DNA of 64,000 bases from Amoebophrya sp. A120. Taxonomy: Eukaryota > Sar > Dinophyceae > Syndiniales > Amoebophryaceae. Of the stretch, positions 43,234-55,800 are shown piece after piece; positions within the stretch are counted from its first letter, which is position 1; each line of letters begins with the position of its first letter. The stretch is from the NCBI GenBank assembly GCA_905178155.1, contig CAJINV010000019.1, forward strand, positions 154,982-218,981, given 5' to 3'. Below the pieces are notes generated by a model. That model did no database searches. It was not told where the DNA came from and saw nothing but the letters and a program-made list of their open reading frames with translations. The position numbers and the translations under genes were made by a program.

Positions 43234-43842
43234 TTACAGACTCACGGATGCTTCCACCATCTCCAAATATTCCAAAACATCCTCCCCGGCATTCCCGAGC
43301 TCGGTGACCGTTTTCTTACCTCCCCGCTGCGCTGACACTTTTTCTGAATCGCACTTGAAAACGAACACCGCCTTCTCCTGCACCAAGTCTAGCAACCGAA
43401 TTTCCCGCCCGGTCAGCTCCGAGGGCAGTTTCTCTTGCTGCTTCGCGATCCAGATGCCCGCAGCCTGTCGGGTCGTGAAGCACATCGCGGGAGCGATCTT
43501 TTGCAGACAGGCGTACAGCTCGGCGTAGGTGGTCTTTCCGATGGGGATACGACCGGCCAGCTCGTAGCAGAGAAACACCGTTTGCTCTTTAATGTCGTAC
43601 TGGGTGCTGGGATCATCGCGAATATTTGTGGAGTTTCTTGGGTCGTTTGTTCCAGCGTCGCTACAATTTGTTGTTGGTCTCCTCCTCTCCTGGACTTTGA
43701 CATTGGTACAGCAGGTCACAACGTGGCTAAATACCTCGTAGGACACGTTGTACGGGTAGGTTTCACATGTGGTAGTGCAGTGCACCACGCTGACGATACA
43801 CAGCGGACGCCAGTCGCGCTGCTCGGATTTTGTTGCTGACAT
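43234..43842 (-). CDS. Hypothetical protein, single-exon
   Basis: A 202-codon frame from a good Met (MSATKSEQRDWRPLC) to a stop after EYLEMVEASVSL. I do not recognise it. The N-terminal part is hydrophobic and Cys-containing (IVSVVHCTTTCETYPYNV; SHVVTCCTNV), followed by a polar Asn/Thr/Arg linker. The C-terminal part is helical and charged (TYAELYACLQKIAPAMCF, TGREIRLLDLVQEKAVFVF). The size and layout would fit a longin-like or other trafficking adaptor, but no motif confirms that. It carries no introner and no obvious GT-AG intron. Confidence 0.6.
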   Translation of the reverse strand: MSATKSEQRDWRPLCIVSVVHCTTTCETYPYNVSYEVFSHVVTCCTNVKVQERRRPTTNCSDAGTNDPRNSTNIRDDPSTQYDIKEQTVFLCYELAGRIPIGKTTYAELYACLQKIAPAMCFTTRQAAGIWIAKQQEKLPSELTGREIRLLDLVQEKAVFVFKCDSEKVSAQRGGKKTVTELGNAGEDVLEYLEMVEASVSL

Positions 43843-45231
43843 AGTACTGGTGTCGCTTCAGGAACGGATGAGGAGTTGTAGGAATTTTTTCTGTTGAAGA
43901 TTACGGACTACGGACTCGCTCCTGCGGTGTCGCGGCTGGATCAAAAAAACGTGGCAGAGCTGTGAATTTTTTGGAAACGCTGTGGTCTAGTATGTCGTAT
44001 GTATCTAAATGTATTTCAGTAGTACTGAACGAGGACACAACTCTCAACAAAACAATGTAGACTAGAAACGAGATATCAAAGGCATTGTATGAAAGGAACT
44101 GCTCATCTACTATGATTGCACAACACAAGCATTGCAAGAAGCGGGCATGATCAGATTTTCGCTTTTGCACAACAGCACAATAAGTAGAGAAGCAGACAAG
44201 TCACACTAGTAAGTAGTGCTGACACCAAGCCGCTGTTAACGAGAAAATAAATACTGAGATCAATAGAAGTGCTTCGTCTGCCTACGGTAAATAAGCATAC
44301 AGGTCTGTTGTGCGCTTGTGGTGGCTGGGACCATGATCTATAGTAGCTATGATATCACTAAACGCCTCGTAGTACTAGACAAAATGTTGTAGTAGGGATC
44401 GTTTTTCTTGTTGAGCTAGACGAGAAATAGATCATGATCATCACGCAAGAACGAGAGAGCTGCCATCGCGATCTGCTAGAACCTGTTCGCGGAACAAACA
44501 CTGCTCATCCTGTGTTTTTTAGATCCTCATGATAGTCAGAACGTCGCACGCACTAGAGAGTGAAAAACAAAACTACTAGAGGGCGCAGATCTATAGCTGG
44601 AAAAGAGGACAAACGTCGTGATCCTTGTTGATGGAGATCTTTTCGTGCGCTGGTCCTTCTTCTGGTTCTGGCTGTAAAATGTTGACCACCTCCGGAACGA
44701 GATCTTACTACGAGACATCTCTGTTTTTTTTTATCCTTCTTGTCGTGCCGCTCCATATCGGACCAGCACCACATCTTTGGTTGGCAAACCACGAGGACAT
44801 CAACACATCATGAAGAACTCTGGTCTACTTGCCCTTGCGCTTGATGTTGCCACAGGAGCAAATACGTGCATCAACACTCCTCTGCCTGCAAGGAGCTCCT
44901 GCAACAAGGTAGAACAAGTGTGCTGTACTACATTCGTAAACATTATGGTCGTGTTTTTTCCGTTCCAAATCCATTTCGAGTCATGGGAGGTCGTACATCG
45001 ACTATGAACAGAGTCTACTTCCGGTCGTGTAGAAGTCAAATGGTTAGACTCCACGTAACATCAAATGAGCCATAGAGGAGAACATCATAAAAACGGAGAA
45101 GACGACGAAACTAACACCACGACCAGCGAATCAAATTTCTATTCGCTACTCCTTTCCCGGCCGCGTGGTTTGTTTCGCTAGTGTCCTTCTCGACCGTCTC
45201 CGAAATAAACAAAGTACTTCTTTGTTGGAAC
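43843..45231. other. Intergenic gap, no recognised gene
   Basis: About 1.4 kb upstream of the small ORF and downstream of the Gly-rich gene. Short frames on both strands, none with recognisable content, no introner ends and no repeats of note. Confidence 0.5.
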
Positions 45232-48200
45232 TCACTCCGTCTTCGCCCGTTTGGCGTCCGGTGGTCCTCCGTCGTTGAAACCGCCGGTGGCTATCCTGAG
45301 TAAAAACGTACCCACACCAGAGTTGTAATGCAGATTTGCACAGACAGGAAGACTTGTAATGCGCATCCGCATGAGAGCCATTTCCAGTCGTGTTTTGGAA
45401 TTTGTGATGCTGTGAACAGGATGAGCAGATGGATCTGTGATGCGGCTGCACTTGCTAGTCTGCACTACACTGCAGAGTGCAACTTGTCATGCGTGACTCA
45501 CAAAACTCCTAGGTTTGTGTTGCAAAATCCCCATCCTGACTCTGGTGTGGGTACGTTTTTACTCAGGATAGCGGCGCCCATTTGTTTATCAAACGCCGTT
45601 ATGAAATACAAAAGCATCGCACTAGTATAAACCGCATGACAAATTTCCTCAGCATGAGAAATAACATTTGTAATGCGGATTTAACTTGACAAAGAAATTT
45701 GCAATGCATGACTGCGATTACTACGAGTACGATACTTTTGCAGTTCATAGCCTTGATCGCGTCCATGACGAAGTTTTTCCCTTTGCCCTGGTCTACCGCC
45801 GCGTTTATTATCTCCCCCTTCTTGCCCCCGATCTTCCCCGCCAGTTGCCGCAGCTGGGCTTTCTCCGCTTCGGCCGGCCCGGACGGGGTGTTGTTCGTGT
45901 TCGTACTCTGGATATGGGTATCCTGTGCAAAAGTAGCATCTACTTTAATATCGCATTTTTCGCAGGCGTAGTACCCTGACAGTGCAGTTTATTTTACATG
46001 AAAGTAAAGACAAACCTCGCTTCTGCACAAAATCCGCATTAATTACAGTTTTTTCATATCTTTTCCTCGTCCACCTCTTCGGAATTGTGATTGCAAAGCA
46101 ATGCCTGCTAGAGCGATATTATTTCTAAATACTTTTGCAAAAATGCATAGATGGACATGATGTCTGCTCCCTCTGCCTTCACTTTCTCCATTAGATCCTT
46201 CACTGCCTCCTTGTCGTTGAGGTCACGAAGTCGCGCGATTTCAAATTTCAACGCCTCCGGCTGCTGAATCAGTTCCCGTACCCTCTCCTTGCTCAGAAAG
46301 TTCCGGTCCGTCTCCATCAGCTGCAGCTGCACCGGAGCATTTGATGGTCCACCGCCGCCGCCCATTGGGTTGCTGGACATTGATTTCCCCCCGCCGAGAA
46401 AGCCGCCCTTCATGTTCCCGAAATCGGGTCCGCCTTCCGGCCCCTATCAAATGTAAAAGTGTCTGGGTCTGGAAGAGTCATGCTGTTTCTGCATGACACA
46501 GAAGGTCTGGCATGGAAGCTCTAGCATCACAGGTTTCGAGAAGCTTCCGCAATGCCGAATCCGCATGACAAATCCCCCACATTGGTGACAGAAAGTGAGC
46601 AGCTTTTGCTGCCTATGTATCAGAGATTTTTGTGTGTTCTGAAATGCGCATCACAAGTTACATCCTTCCAGACCCAGACAATTTTACATTTGATAGCCCC
46701 ATGCCTTTTCCTAGTCCTTGTTTGCTCTTCTGGCCGATGGCTTGTATGATGTTTTGCTGCTCGTCGAAACTTGTGCAGTGAAAAAGTAGTACCGCACGAC
46801 TGCTTGCAAAAGAGATTTTAATATACGAAAACTGTTCTCAAAAACAAAAATCGACTGTTGTGTCATGCAGATTCAGCTTAGAATTAGAATGAAGCAGTTC
46901 TGTTTGCTCATGCAGATCATCAACTGCAGTTCCTATACAGTAGTGCGAAGATTATACTTTTTCAATGCGTAAATCCCTTCTGCAGCAACTTGTCCACGCC
47001 CTCGGGACCGCCCTTCGAGAGCAGGAACTCGATCACGTAGGGAGGTAGATTCCCCGCTTCGGGGTGTAAGCCGGCGAGGGCTGGATTGGTGGGTCCTTTA
47101 CTAATGCTGCCCGGTCCACCCTTCATGCCGCCGCCGCCCCAGGAACTGCTTTCCTTGCCGGAGTTACTGTGCTTGTCGAAGGACTTGTTGTGCCACTTGT
47201 CAAACGGGCCGCCGCCTTTCAGGTTGTAGTAGTTATCGCCCTTGGGATTACTACTTCCACCCCAGCCGTCCTTCCCGCCCGAACTGTTCCAATCGTGGTC
47301 CTTTCCGCCTTTGCCCCAAGCATCCGGCCCTTTCGGCCAGTGCCTCGGGGACTTCCCCCACTTGCCCTTTGGTGCGCCCCAGCCCTTGCTGGGATCCATT
47401 TCGGGGGAAAGCCGCGGGGTCGGCATGCCCTTCGGCTGCTGCATGCCCTGGGGCATGATTGACGGGCCCTTCATGCTGTTCGGCGACGGGCCTGCTCCGC
47501 CGGGTAGCGGTGGCATCATCGGTCCTCCGGGGCCCCCCTTGTTTCCCGCCATGGGGACGACGGCGTTGGGGTTCAGTTTCAGCATGATCTCGTGCAGCTT
47601 CGCTTTGCCGGATTCGGTTAATGACACAAACATCTGGTCGTCGGTTGCCGCCTCGATTTGAAAAAAATCCTTGTTTTCCTTCCCCAGGGCTTGGGTGAGC
47701 AGCTTCACAAACTTGGGTAGGTCGATGGAGAACGCGGGGAGGCTCTGCAGATAGTCCTTGTAAAAGGAAGCGCACTGTTGAAAATGATTGTTGTTTTTCG
47801 CTTTTATTTCTTGTGTCATGTACTATGTCTTGCAACACAAACCAATTTTGCCATGCACTGTCTTGCATTCCACACATAAGAAGATAGATGAAGAACATAA
47901 ACATCTATCAAATCTATACCGGTTTATCCACGCACTCCTTCTTTACTAACTCGTGAAAGGCGATGAAGAGTGGATTCCTTTCGCCCGCGCACAGCTTTAT
48001 CTTCCCTGGTGAGGCGTCCCATATGTGCTTCTGGCCTTCCAGCACCCGTCCCTTCTCGCCGTCGAAACACCGGAGAAAATCGACGCACAACTGGGCCTTC
48101 AGTTCGTATACCTTGCAGATCTGCTGCAGGGCGAGCTTCCACAGTGCAAATGTGCGATTGCGCCTGAGGGAGGTTTTATTTTCTCATCATGATTTTATTT

Positions 48201-49992
48201 TTGATGGAGATGATGAACTTTGGTCAAAATTCTTGCAGTTTTCTTTTTCAGTAGGTACGCAAGATCACATCACTATCAACACGGTGCAACCGCCCAAGTA
48301 AAAAATTTTACTTCTAGTATAGATACGTATGCCAAGAGTCAAGTCATCTTACCTTCCCCGCAGCCACGCCTCGACTATATTTCCGCCCTGCTTTTTCACC
48401 ACCTTTTGCTGTTCCGCAGTTAAATCCTCCGGCATTTTGAAATAATGGTCCGTTAACCGCTGGCACCACGTTTGCAAGATGGGCACCTTCTTCAACGCCG
48501 GGAGCGGTTTGGGGCCGGACCTCCCTAGGCTGATGGAGCAACCCAGGGCAAAGAAGAAACGCGTTTTTCTCTGGTAGTCGTCATCATCCTTGGCGAACGC
48601 GAGAAGTGCGGACCCCGAGATCTCCTTCATCAACTCTTGGAGGCGCTTTTGCTGTTTTTTAGAAATGTTGATTTTCTCCTGGTCTTGAAATTGCGTAATA
48701 TTGGTAAATGGGATTTTTTCCAACACTTTTCTTTTCTTATCGAGATTCTTGCTTGTCGATAAAATTTTTGTTCGCATGGTGGTACGATCTATCAAAGGTG
48801 CGATTTTTTGAGTAGCGGACACTACAACATCCTTTTTTCACAATACCCCCAAAAGGAAACTCAAAAATTGTACCATGGAATTGGCTTCTTTTTCACTGCC
48901 GAAATTGTTCGTCTCGACGTCGTTTAGCCAGGAAACTAACCTATCCGTTACCAACTTTACCGCCTCGGGCAAGACGATTTTCTTCATCATCGGAAAACAC
49001 TCGATGATAACCTGATTGAATTTTCAACTGCAAGAAATGCGTTTTCTCATTTTTGTACGTGTTTCTTATTTTCATTTGACAAAAATATGCGAATAACGAC
49101 GGAACTCGCGGTTCTCATGCGAAAAAACGCATCTGCGCGTGAATGCTGCAAAAGCTGCAAGTTTCGCCGCAGTGAAAGTGCATCATACCGTTGTGATTCA
49201 GATTCTGAAAATTTGAAAACCGACGGTATGATGTATTTTCAAATAAAACAAACAGCCAACACGTCAATCACGAGCTAATGGTGAGTTTATAAAAAATTCA
49301 TGCAAGAATACAAACCTCAATCACGGCCTGAATGCGTTTTCTTCATTTTCGCGAGAGTACTTAAATGCAGTTCTATATGGAGTCACGATTTTGTAGAATC
49401 AATGAAATTTTTTGGCGATAAAGGACAAAAATTAAAAGTTTTCATCAAGAACCATCACCTAGTAGGTACTTACAATTGCAAGTTGACAAATATCAATCTA
49501 GTACCTGTTGGTCCTCCGGCTCTGCGGACTGAAATTTTGGGATGACGAGCCGAATGCACTCAATTCGGTGTCTATCGCAAGAAAAAGCTGCTTCACTGTA
49601 AACTTGTGATGCAGGAGAGAGACAATGAGATGCAGTTGCACAGAGGGGTCGTTTACCTTGCTATTTACAAAACTACATGTTGCAAGACAATCGGGGATGT
49701 TTAGCCGTGTTTTTATCTTTCCCGAGGAAGGACGACCGGCGCATGGCAATTTTTTTCATCATGTTGTAGAAAAGCAGACATTTGTGAAATACTTACAAGT
49801 ACAACACAGAGAAGCACTTTATATTCTTCTTGGATACTTCCGCACTTCTTCGGGTAGATCACTCAGTGCGGAGGCGAAATCTTCTTCATCAATCGCCTTG
49901 GTCGTCATTGCGGTAATGTCCTCCCCGCTCAAGGCTTGCTTGTCCTGCGCTCCCGCGCTGGGGGACTTCGTAGCCGCGTCCGCGCCGGTCAT
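45232..49992 (-). CDS. Multi-exon Gly-rich protein of unknown function
   Basis: I do not recognise this family. A start at 49992 (MTGADAATKSPSAG) opens a 57-codon exon with donor GTATCC. Further exons lie at about 49594-49504 (VKQLFLAIDTELSAF), 49015-48875 (VIIECFPMMKKIVLPEAV), 48790-48350 (RTKILSTSKNLDKKRK), 48170-47925 (FALWKLALQQICKVYELKAQ) and 47796-46965 (ASFYKDYLQSLPAFSIDL), then a long Gly/Pro/Lys/Trp low-complexity region. After an exon at about 46768-46696 (EQQNIIQAIGQKSKQG), four introners separate the C-terminal exons, which include LMETDRNFLSKERVREL and end DAKRAKTE, a possible nuclear-localisation tail. The exit from the Gly-rich exon lacks an obvious GT donor before an in-frame stop at 46962, so one junction is non-canonical or there are two genes. 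Confidence 0.5.
45292..45570. mobile_element. Family C introner
   Basis: 279 bp. The ends are TATCCTGAGTAAAAACGTAC and GTACGTTTTTACTCAGGATA, a perfect 20-bp inverted pair. Flanks GTGGC and GCGGC match at four of five positions. Confidence 0.93.
45600..45749. mobile_element. Family B introner
   Basis: 150 bp. The ends are TATGAAATACAAAAGCATCG and CGATACTTTTGCAGTTCATA. Flanks GCCGT and GCCTT match at four of five positions. Only about 30 bp of exon lies between it and the C copy at 45292-45570. Confidence 0.93.
45919..46149. mobile_element. Aged family B introner with degraded interior
   Basis: 231 bp. The ends TATCCTGTGCAAAAGTAGCA and AAATACTTTTGCAAAAATGC-ATA are of the B type, but the internal ATGACAA/TTACAAA modules are mostly lost. 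Flanks ATGGG and GATGG only partly match. The protein track runs into it as YAFLQKYLEIISL. GT- and AG-like sites (GTATTTAG at one end, TTGCACAG at the other on the minus strand) could now be used for ordinary splicing. Confidence 0.75.
46445..46695. mobile_element. Family A introner
   Basis: 251 bp. The ends are TATCAAATGTAAAAGTGTCT and ...GACAATTTTACATTTGATA, with a perfect duplication GCCCC (46440-46444 and 46696-46700). Confidence 0.96.
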
Positions 49993-52831
49993 TGTCGATT
50001 TTTTCCTTGTTCTTCACTTGAAGATGGAGTTGTTGTCGGTATTCAAGTAGAACTAAGAGTACTTGTCGTCCGTCTGCAGGACGAGTCGTATCGAGAAATT
50101 GGTCGTGGTCTTATTCTTGTTTCTCTTCCTTCTACTTCCAGTTTCGTCCGACTAGATGTTGTTCTGGCACGAGGACCAGGTGTGAGGAACACTTGGTCGC
50201 TGATGTTACTGATGGTGGCACTTGTTCGAGGAAAACCAAAACAGGGCGTCAGGGTCAGCGACCGGTACTTCTATATCGCTCTTCTTCGTCCTATGTAAAA
50301 GGTGGTGTCCTGGTGGTCCGTCGACGTGGTGAAGAGGAATTCGAATTTTTGACGTGCTCGGCGACGAAATGTTGCGAGATGTACTTCTTTTATTTATGAG
50401 CGGCGATGTAGCACCACAGGCACAGGCGGATTGCTTTCAATTAATATTGTTCACTCAACCACTGCATCAGCAGAGTTGCTTTTTTCCGTCCTCGTCGCTC
50501 CGGCGATTTCGTTGTGGAACCAAGAGGTCGGGAGTAAGTAACTTCTTTGTCAAGCTGCTGGTGCACTGCTGTCTTGTCGCTACTTTGTGCTGCCGCTGCG
50601 ATGAGTATTACTTTCGGAGTCCGCCGTGGTGAACTGCAACTGCTCCTGATGTGCAGCTCCGTATAATCTACTGATCCCCCTAGTTGTATCGGAGACGCAC
50701 ACGTCGCAAGAAGTGCACTAGCAGGAATCGCTGGCGCGTGCTGGAGTTGTCAAAAGTACTCAACTGTACTGGGAAGTTTTTTTTAATTTTTCATCCAAGT
50801 AGATGTTTGCTTGTTTAATGTTTCCTCGAAAGAAGTATGATCCTCTTCAGAAACTGCTCTCACACGATCTGTGAAAGTAGGACGGGAGAAGGATTTTTTT
50901 CTTTGCTTGTGCGGTTATCAATACCAACAAAATACGCATCCAGCACTTTCTTGCAAGACCCTTTATTAGTGCTGGGAATTCCTCGAAATTTCAAGTCGAC
51001 AAGAATACATTCCAAGTGAACTACTACCCGACCAGAGGATGACAACTTGGTCAGAGTTCTGTGCGTTTGCGATACAAAGAGATGGCGTCGACGTCCCAAA
51101 TAAATTTTCTACGACTAGTACGTCCTTGCGCTGAACGACAAAAGATACTTCTGTGGAGGTCGCGAAGGGTATCATTCAGGACAACTAGTTTCGACAAATC
51201 AAATCTTATTGCGAAATTGAATGGGAATTACTACATGCTAAGTGTCGCGCACTAGTGAAACAACAAGGAGGTCGTGTCGTGTCTGTGTGTAGCCTGTGGA
51301 TTAAGTCGATTACAAGATGCTGGCTCTTAGTCCGCTAGAGTACTAGCAAGAGATCCCGATCCCCCAAATTGATTCTTCGCCATTCGAAAAGACCACGGCG
51401 CAACATCAACTTCAGGCCAGAATAATATTACACAATGCCTTATTTTCCACCGCCAGCTCGTCAGACTGCAAAATCATATCAATTTCTATTCCCGCCATAC
51501 ATCAATTTTGTTTCGATGTTAGCCGTACCACTAGTCTATCTACTTCGATGTTGCTTGTGGTGCCAGTGGGTCCGATCTTGAACACTGAAAAAACCAACAG
51601 ATTTTTGTATTTTTTCGAAATTTCTCCTGTCGCAAGCTCGAGAGTTACTCAGTTGTGGCAAGCCGAGTAGTCTGAACTAGTTTCTCAATTGCAGAAAAAA
51701 ACCACACGCTGTCTGTCCTCTGTGGCGGTAGTTCATCTCGACAGATTTGTCTTTGAAGAAGTTTCATGTCACTTGCTGGTGCTGTTTCTACTTTCAAATC
51801 TGAGCGCTTTTATTGTCGGAGATAACATCATTCTCATTTCAAGCATCCGCATTCTTTCGCTCATCTTGTTGCGCACAGGTGATGGTGATGATCGTCCAAG
51901 CACCATAACAATACATCTCATTCTCGCACATGTCTGCCTCTGCGAGTGACTAGTACTAGTTCATCGCGTGCTGCTGTTGTAGTTGTATCGCTTCTAGTTC
52001 GTTCTACTACACGCTCATGTGGCCGTCGAGTGCTATAGTTTATACTGAAGCTATGTTAACTCAAAGAGCTGCTAGTACGGATTTTATCTACCACCTTCTT
52101 CGCGGTTTATTGATTATATTACAACTACCTTCTGGCTGAAAACTAGATTTGGATCCGGATCTCCATTTTTACTTCTCGAGTCCTAAATATCGAACGGCTT
52201 CATTTCGACGAGCATCGTTCTCTCACTCTTAGTATTTCTGTCGCGCAGCTAGGCAATTCTTCAAATTCATGTTCTTACTTTATTGAATAGGAATTTTCTT
52301 GTTAGGCAGTCAACATCAGAGTGCAACATGGAAAATCCTGAATCCCATGAGAGCCCCTGGCTACCTACTTATTGACGATGCCTGCTAACACGAAGAATTA
52401 AAGTACCCCACTGCTGAGAAAAAACTCGTGGAAAAAAGCTCGGTCAAGTATCTACTACTCCAGAAAAAAAATGAGGTCGAACAAGGAAGTGCTCGATGTG
52501 TCAATGAATGCAAATATGTTCAAACTACGGAAAAAAAGAAAAAAACTGTGTACCTGAAAAACTACTAAAAACAAAAACTAGACAGCGTCAGTGCCTGTCT
52601 GCTGCAGGTTGATATCCTGCAAAGTTGGAAACTACAGTAAAACCTTCTAACAACAACAAATAAATACGTCCATCGAATGGAAATAGGGTCGGCTAATTTA
52701 GAAGAAGGCTCGAGCTGCACCAGCACCCCGTTCTTTCGTCGAGCAATTTGCGCGTACAGCAAGCAAAGTAAAAGTGCAACTTATCTCGATTTTCTCTATC
52801 TAGTACTACAATTACAAAGACCTAAGGTTTC
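49993..52831. other. 2.8-kb stretch without recognised gene
   Basis: This lies between the start of the Gly-rich gene and the stop of the calpain gene. It is AT-rich, with only short frames on both strands and no introner ends. It contains many short CTAGTA/TACTAG words, but no repeat unit I can define. Confidence 0.5.
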
Positions 52832-55800
52832 TCACATGATGACACAGCTGCAGGGCTGCGCATTTCCTTTTCGTTTCCCTCCACCCCCTGCTGTGGCATC
52901 ATCGTAGTTGTCGAATTGGTCCCGCTCCCAATTTTCGCCTGGCTGGGGCTCCCAGCCGTAGCCCTCACTTGATTCGGATTCCCCTTTTCTCTTGCCATAC
53001 GCAGACCAGTGCTCGCGCTCGTAGCTCATGTCCTTTCTTCTAGACGGAGACTTGATAAAGTCCTTCCGGTATCAACTGCAAATATGTCTGGGTCTGGAAA
53101 GTTGTGATGCAGGTCACTGAATAATAACCACACTGTAATGCGCCCCCAAGCATGACGACTTCTGTGTATGTGTTGCGTATTCCGCATGAGAAACTGCGTG
53201 TTTGCATGACAGGCAAGAGGAGCTCCTGGTTGCCACGCAGTACAGATACCAGAGTCATGCCAGACTAGCATGACAAATCTCGCAATGTCCCAGACCCAGA
53301 CATTTTTGCAATCCATATCCGGTGCTCGTACGTCGCCATCTTCAACGGGGAGCCGTGGCAGTGCCCGCACACCGTGGCGGCGCCGAAGGACCAATCGAAG
53401 TCTTCCCACTGCAGGAAGAACACGCCGTCGTCCGACTTCACAAAGCTGTTGTGAGGGTTTTTTTTTGGTGAGATAGTAAAATCCTTTCAGAATCATAGTG
53501 TTGTTCTTATAGTTGGAACAAGAGAAACAACACGAACTGCGATTCATCTACTCTGAAGGACGACGAGGCAGGATCCAGAAAGACCGATTTTTTTGTTTTG
53601 TTTCTCGTCATGAATCTCTTATTTGCAGCATGCGTGGATTCTTTTTCTTGTTTTGTTTCCACTTCCCCACGATAATGCTAATGGCTCTTTGACATGGATA
53701 GTAGCAGCGCACAAAGGTTTTTCTTGTGTTCGTAGACCGACCGCTTGCTTGCTCTTTTTGGTCCTAGCGATAAATCTGACTTCTGATCGGTTGGTTCCGA
53801 AGGACTGAACTGCAGGGCCAGCAGATAGCAGAGGTAATAGAGGTAGCGATAGCCATATTAGGTCGTTCACAAAACGCGCAACTTCCTATGTATTCAATAG
53901 CTCTATCTTACAGTACGGGGCAACAGTAGTGCGTCGGGTTCATTTGGAAGCGAGGATGAGATGGTGCTAAGAAAGGCTTCTTATTTCGGGCCGAGAGAGA
54001 GTACAAATTCGCCGCTTCATCTTCAGTTGGAGGTGGTGGTCAATGGGCTCAAAGGCGGAAAAGAATGGCACCAAGGGAAATGGGACAAGTATTAACGGGA
54101 TGAAGTTAATATCATCTGCGGAGATGAGAATCCATCGCAGAACATGCGGGATAACGCCGTGGACAGGACCTTTCATCCTCCTCCGTGGCGCCACATCTAC
54201 TTGGCCTCACTGTGGTCGGCGGGGCGATGATCATGCCGTTGATGGTACTTTCCGGCTTTTGAAGTAAAAGGAATTATTGCGGAAACAGGAGAGGACGCGA
54301 GGGTGACAAGAATAACTCAAGGGATGTCGGCTGGAAATAGTACGAAGGAAGCAACAACGCGAGCACGAAGAAGTGGCGGCCGATTCAGACTTGAGTTCGA
54401 TATATATCACATCTACATCATGCATAGAGGGACACCTCCACGCGTTTTCATTTCTTTTCCCATGATATATGATCACGATTTTCGTGCTGCTGAAAACTCT
54501 CATCTCGGTCAGAATATTGATGTTAGCGGCTCTTTCAATTATACAGACATGCTTTTGATTTGCTCCTTGTCATTAGCGATTGAAGATCTATCACCCTGAA
54601 GATCGGCTTTTGCGTATAAAATTTCCATAGGCAACCGTGATAGAGGTATCCGGAAAAAAAAGCATCCTTCCATTCCTTGCAGTTTTTTGTAGAATTACAC
54701 CGAACTTCGAAGGTCAAGCGCTATGCTAATCTTGGGCTTTCTTGATGTAGTACAAGTGTGACAGCAGGATGAGGACCTACAGCTAGACACCAATCATGGC
54801 ATGTAAATGCATACCAGCAGCTACAAAAGCTCGTCGCTTAAGTTCAGGATCAGCTGTTAGCGCGTCAGAAGATTCTGCTGGTGGTAGGGAGCTGCAAGAA
54901 TTCTGCTCCATCTTAGCCCGGCTCCAGCAAATCTGCGCCCAGTCTCCGCCGGGCAGCACCACCCGTGCTTGCAGCATGACCGACGCAGCGCGGCCAAGCG
55001 GATGAAAAGCAGGTCAGAATTATCTTCAAGACAAACCAGAAGCGAGGGAAGGTGGGAATAAAGGCTCTGGCAGAAATAATCCACCGACGTAGTGGAGTGC
55101 TGGCCCCAGACGGAAGCAGAAGCGGAAGGGCTGCTGAGGGTGCGTACTGGGACTCCGGGACTGGACTACAACTCGTCTGGGTCTGCAAACAATCAGCGAA
55201 GTTGTAGCGCATCTAATGCGTCTTTCTTTGATCGATCTTCGAGTTGTGATATTGATCAGGAAGCTATAGTTTTTTCTTCGTTAATTTACAGCTGGTGTTG
55301 AGCTTATCCGAGCGCTATAATGTAGCACATAGCTAAATAAGCACTGTAAGCATGATAAATTTTCTAGCTGCGCCAGGTTTCATTGGTGCTGACGTTTCTC
55401 CTGCCACAACAATGGCACACGAAGAGCGAGTTCCTACTGTAAGTTGAAGGTCTTATATTGCATACTAGTTGTGTCATGCGAACTGACGATGTCATTAGTA
55501 CTAGTGGGCACGGCCGTATTAGAAGATAGGAGCAAGGTTGCATTTATTTCGTCTCAGTTTCCTCGAGCACCCTAAATCGGCGTGGCCGTGGGGATATTAT
55601 CTTCTATGCCGTGTTGCAATACAAATTCCGAGTCCCCAATTTAGCACTATCTTTTTTTCGTTCATGCAACACGCCATTGATTAATTAAAACTTCCCCTAT
55701 GTACGTTACTTTCAGCTGTACTTGTGGACTAGCATCTTCATCCTGCCACCCTATTAATTTACACCTGTTACAACTTCTCTTTCCGAAGCCCCGCATTGTA

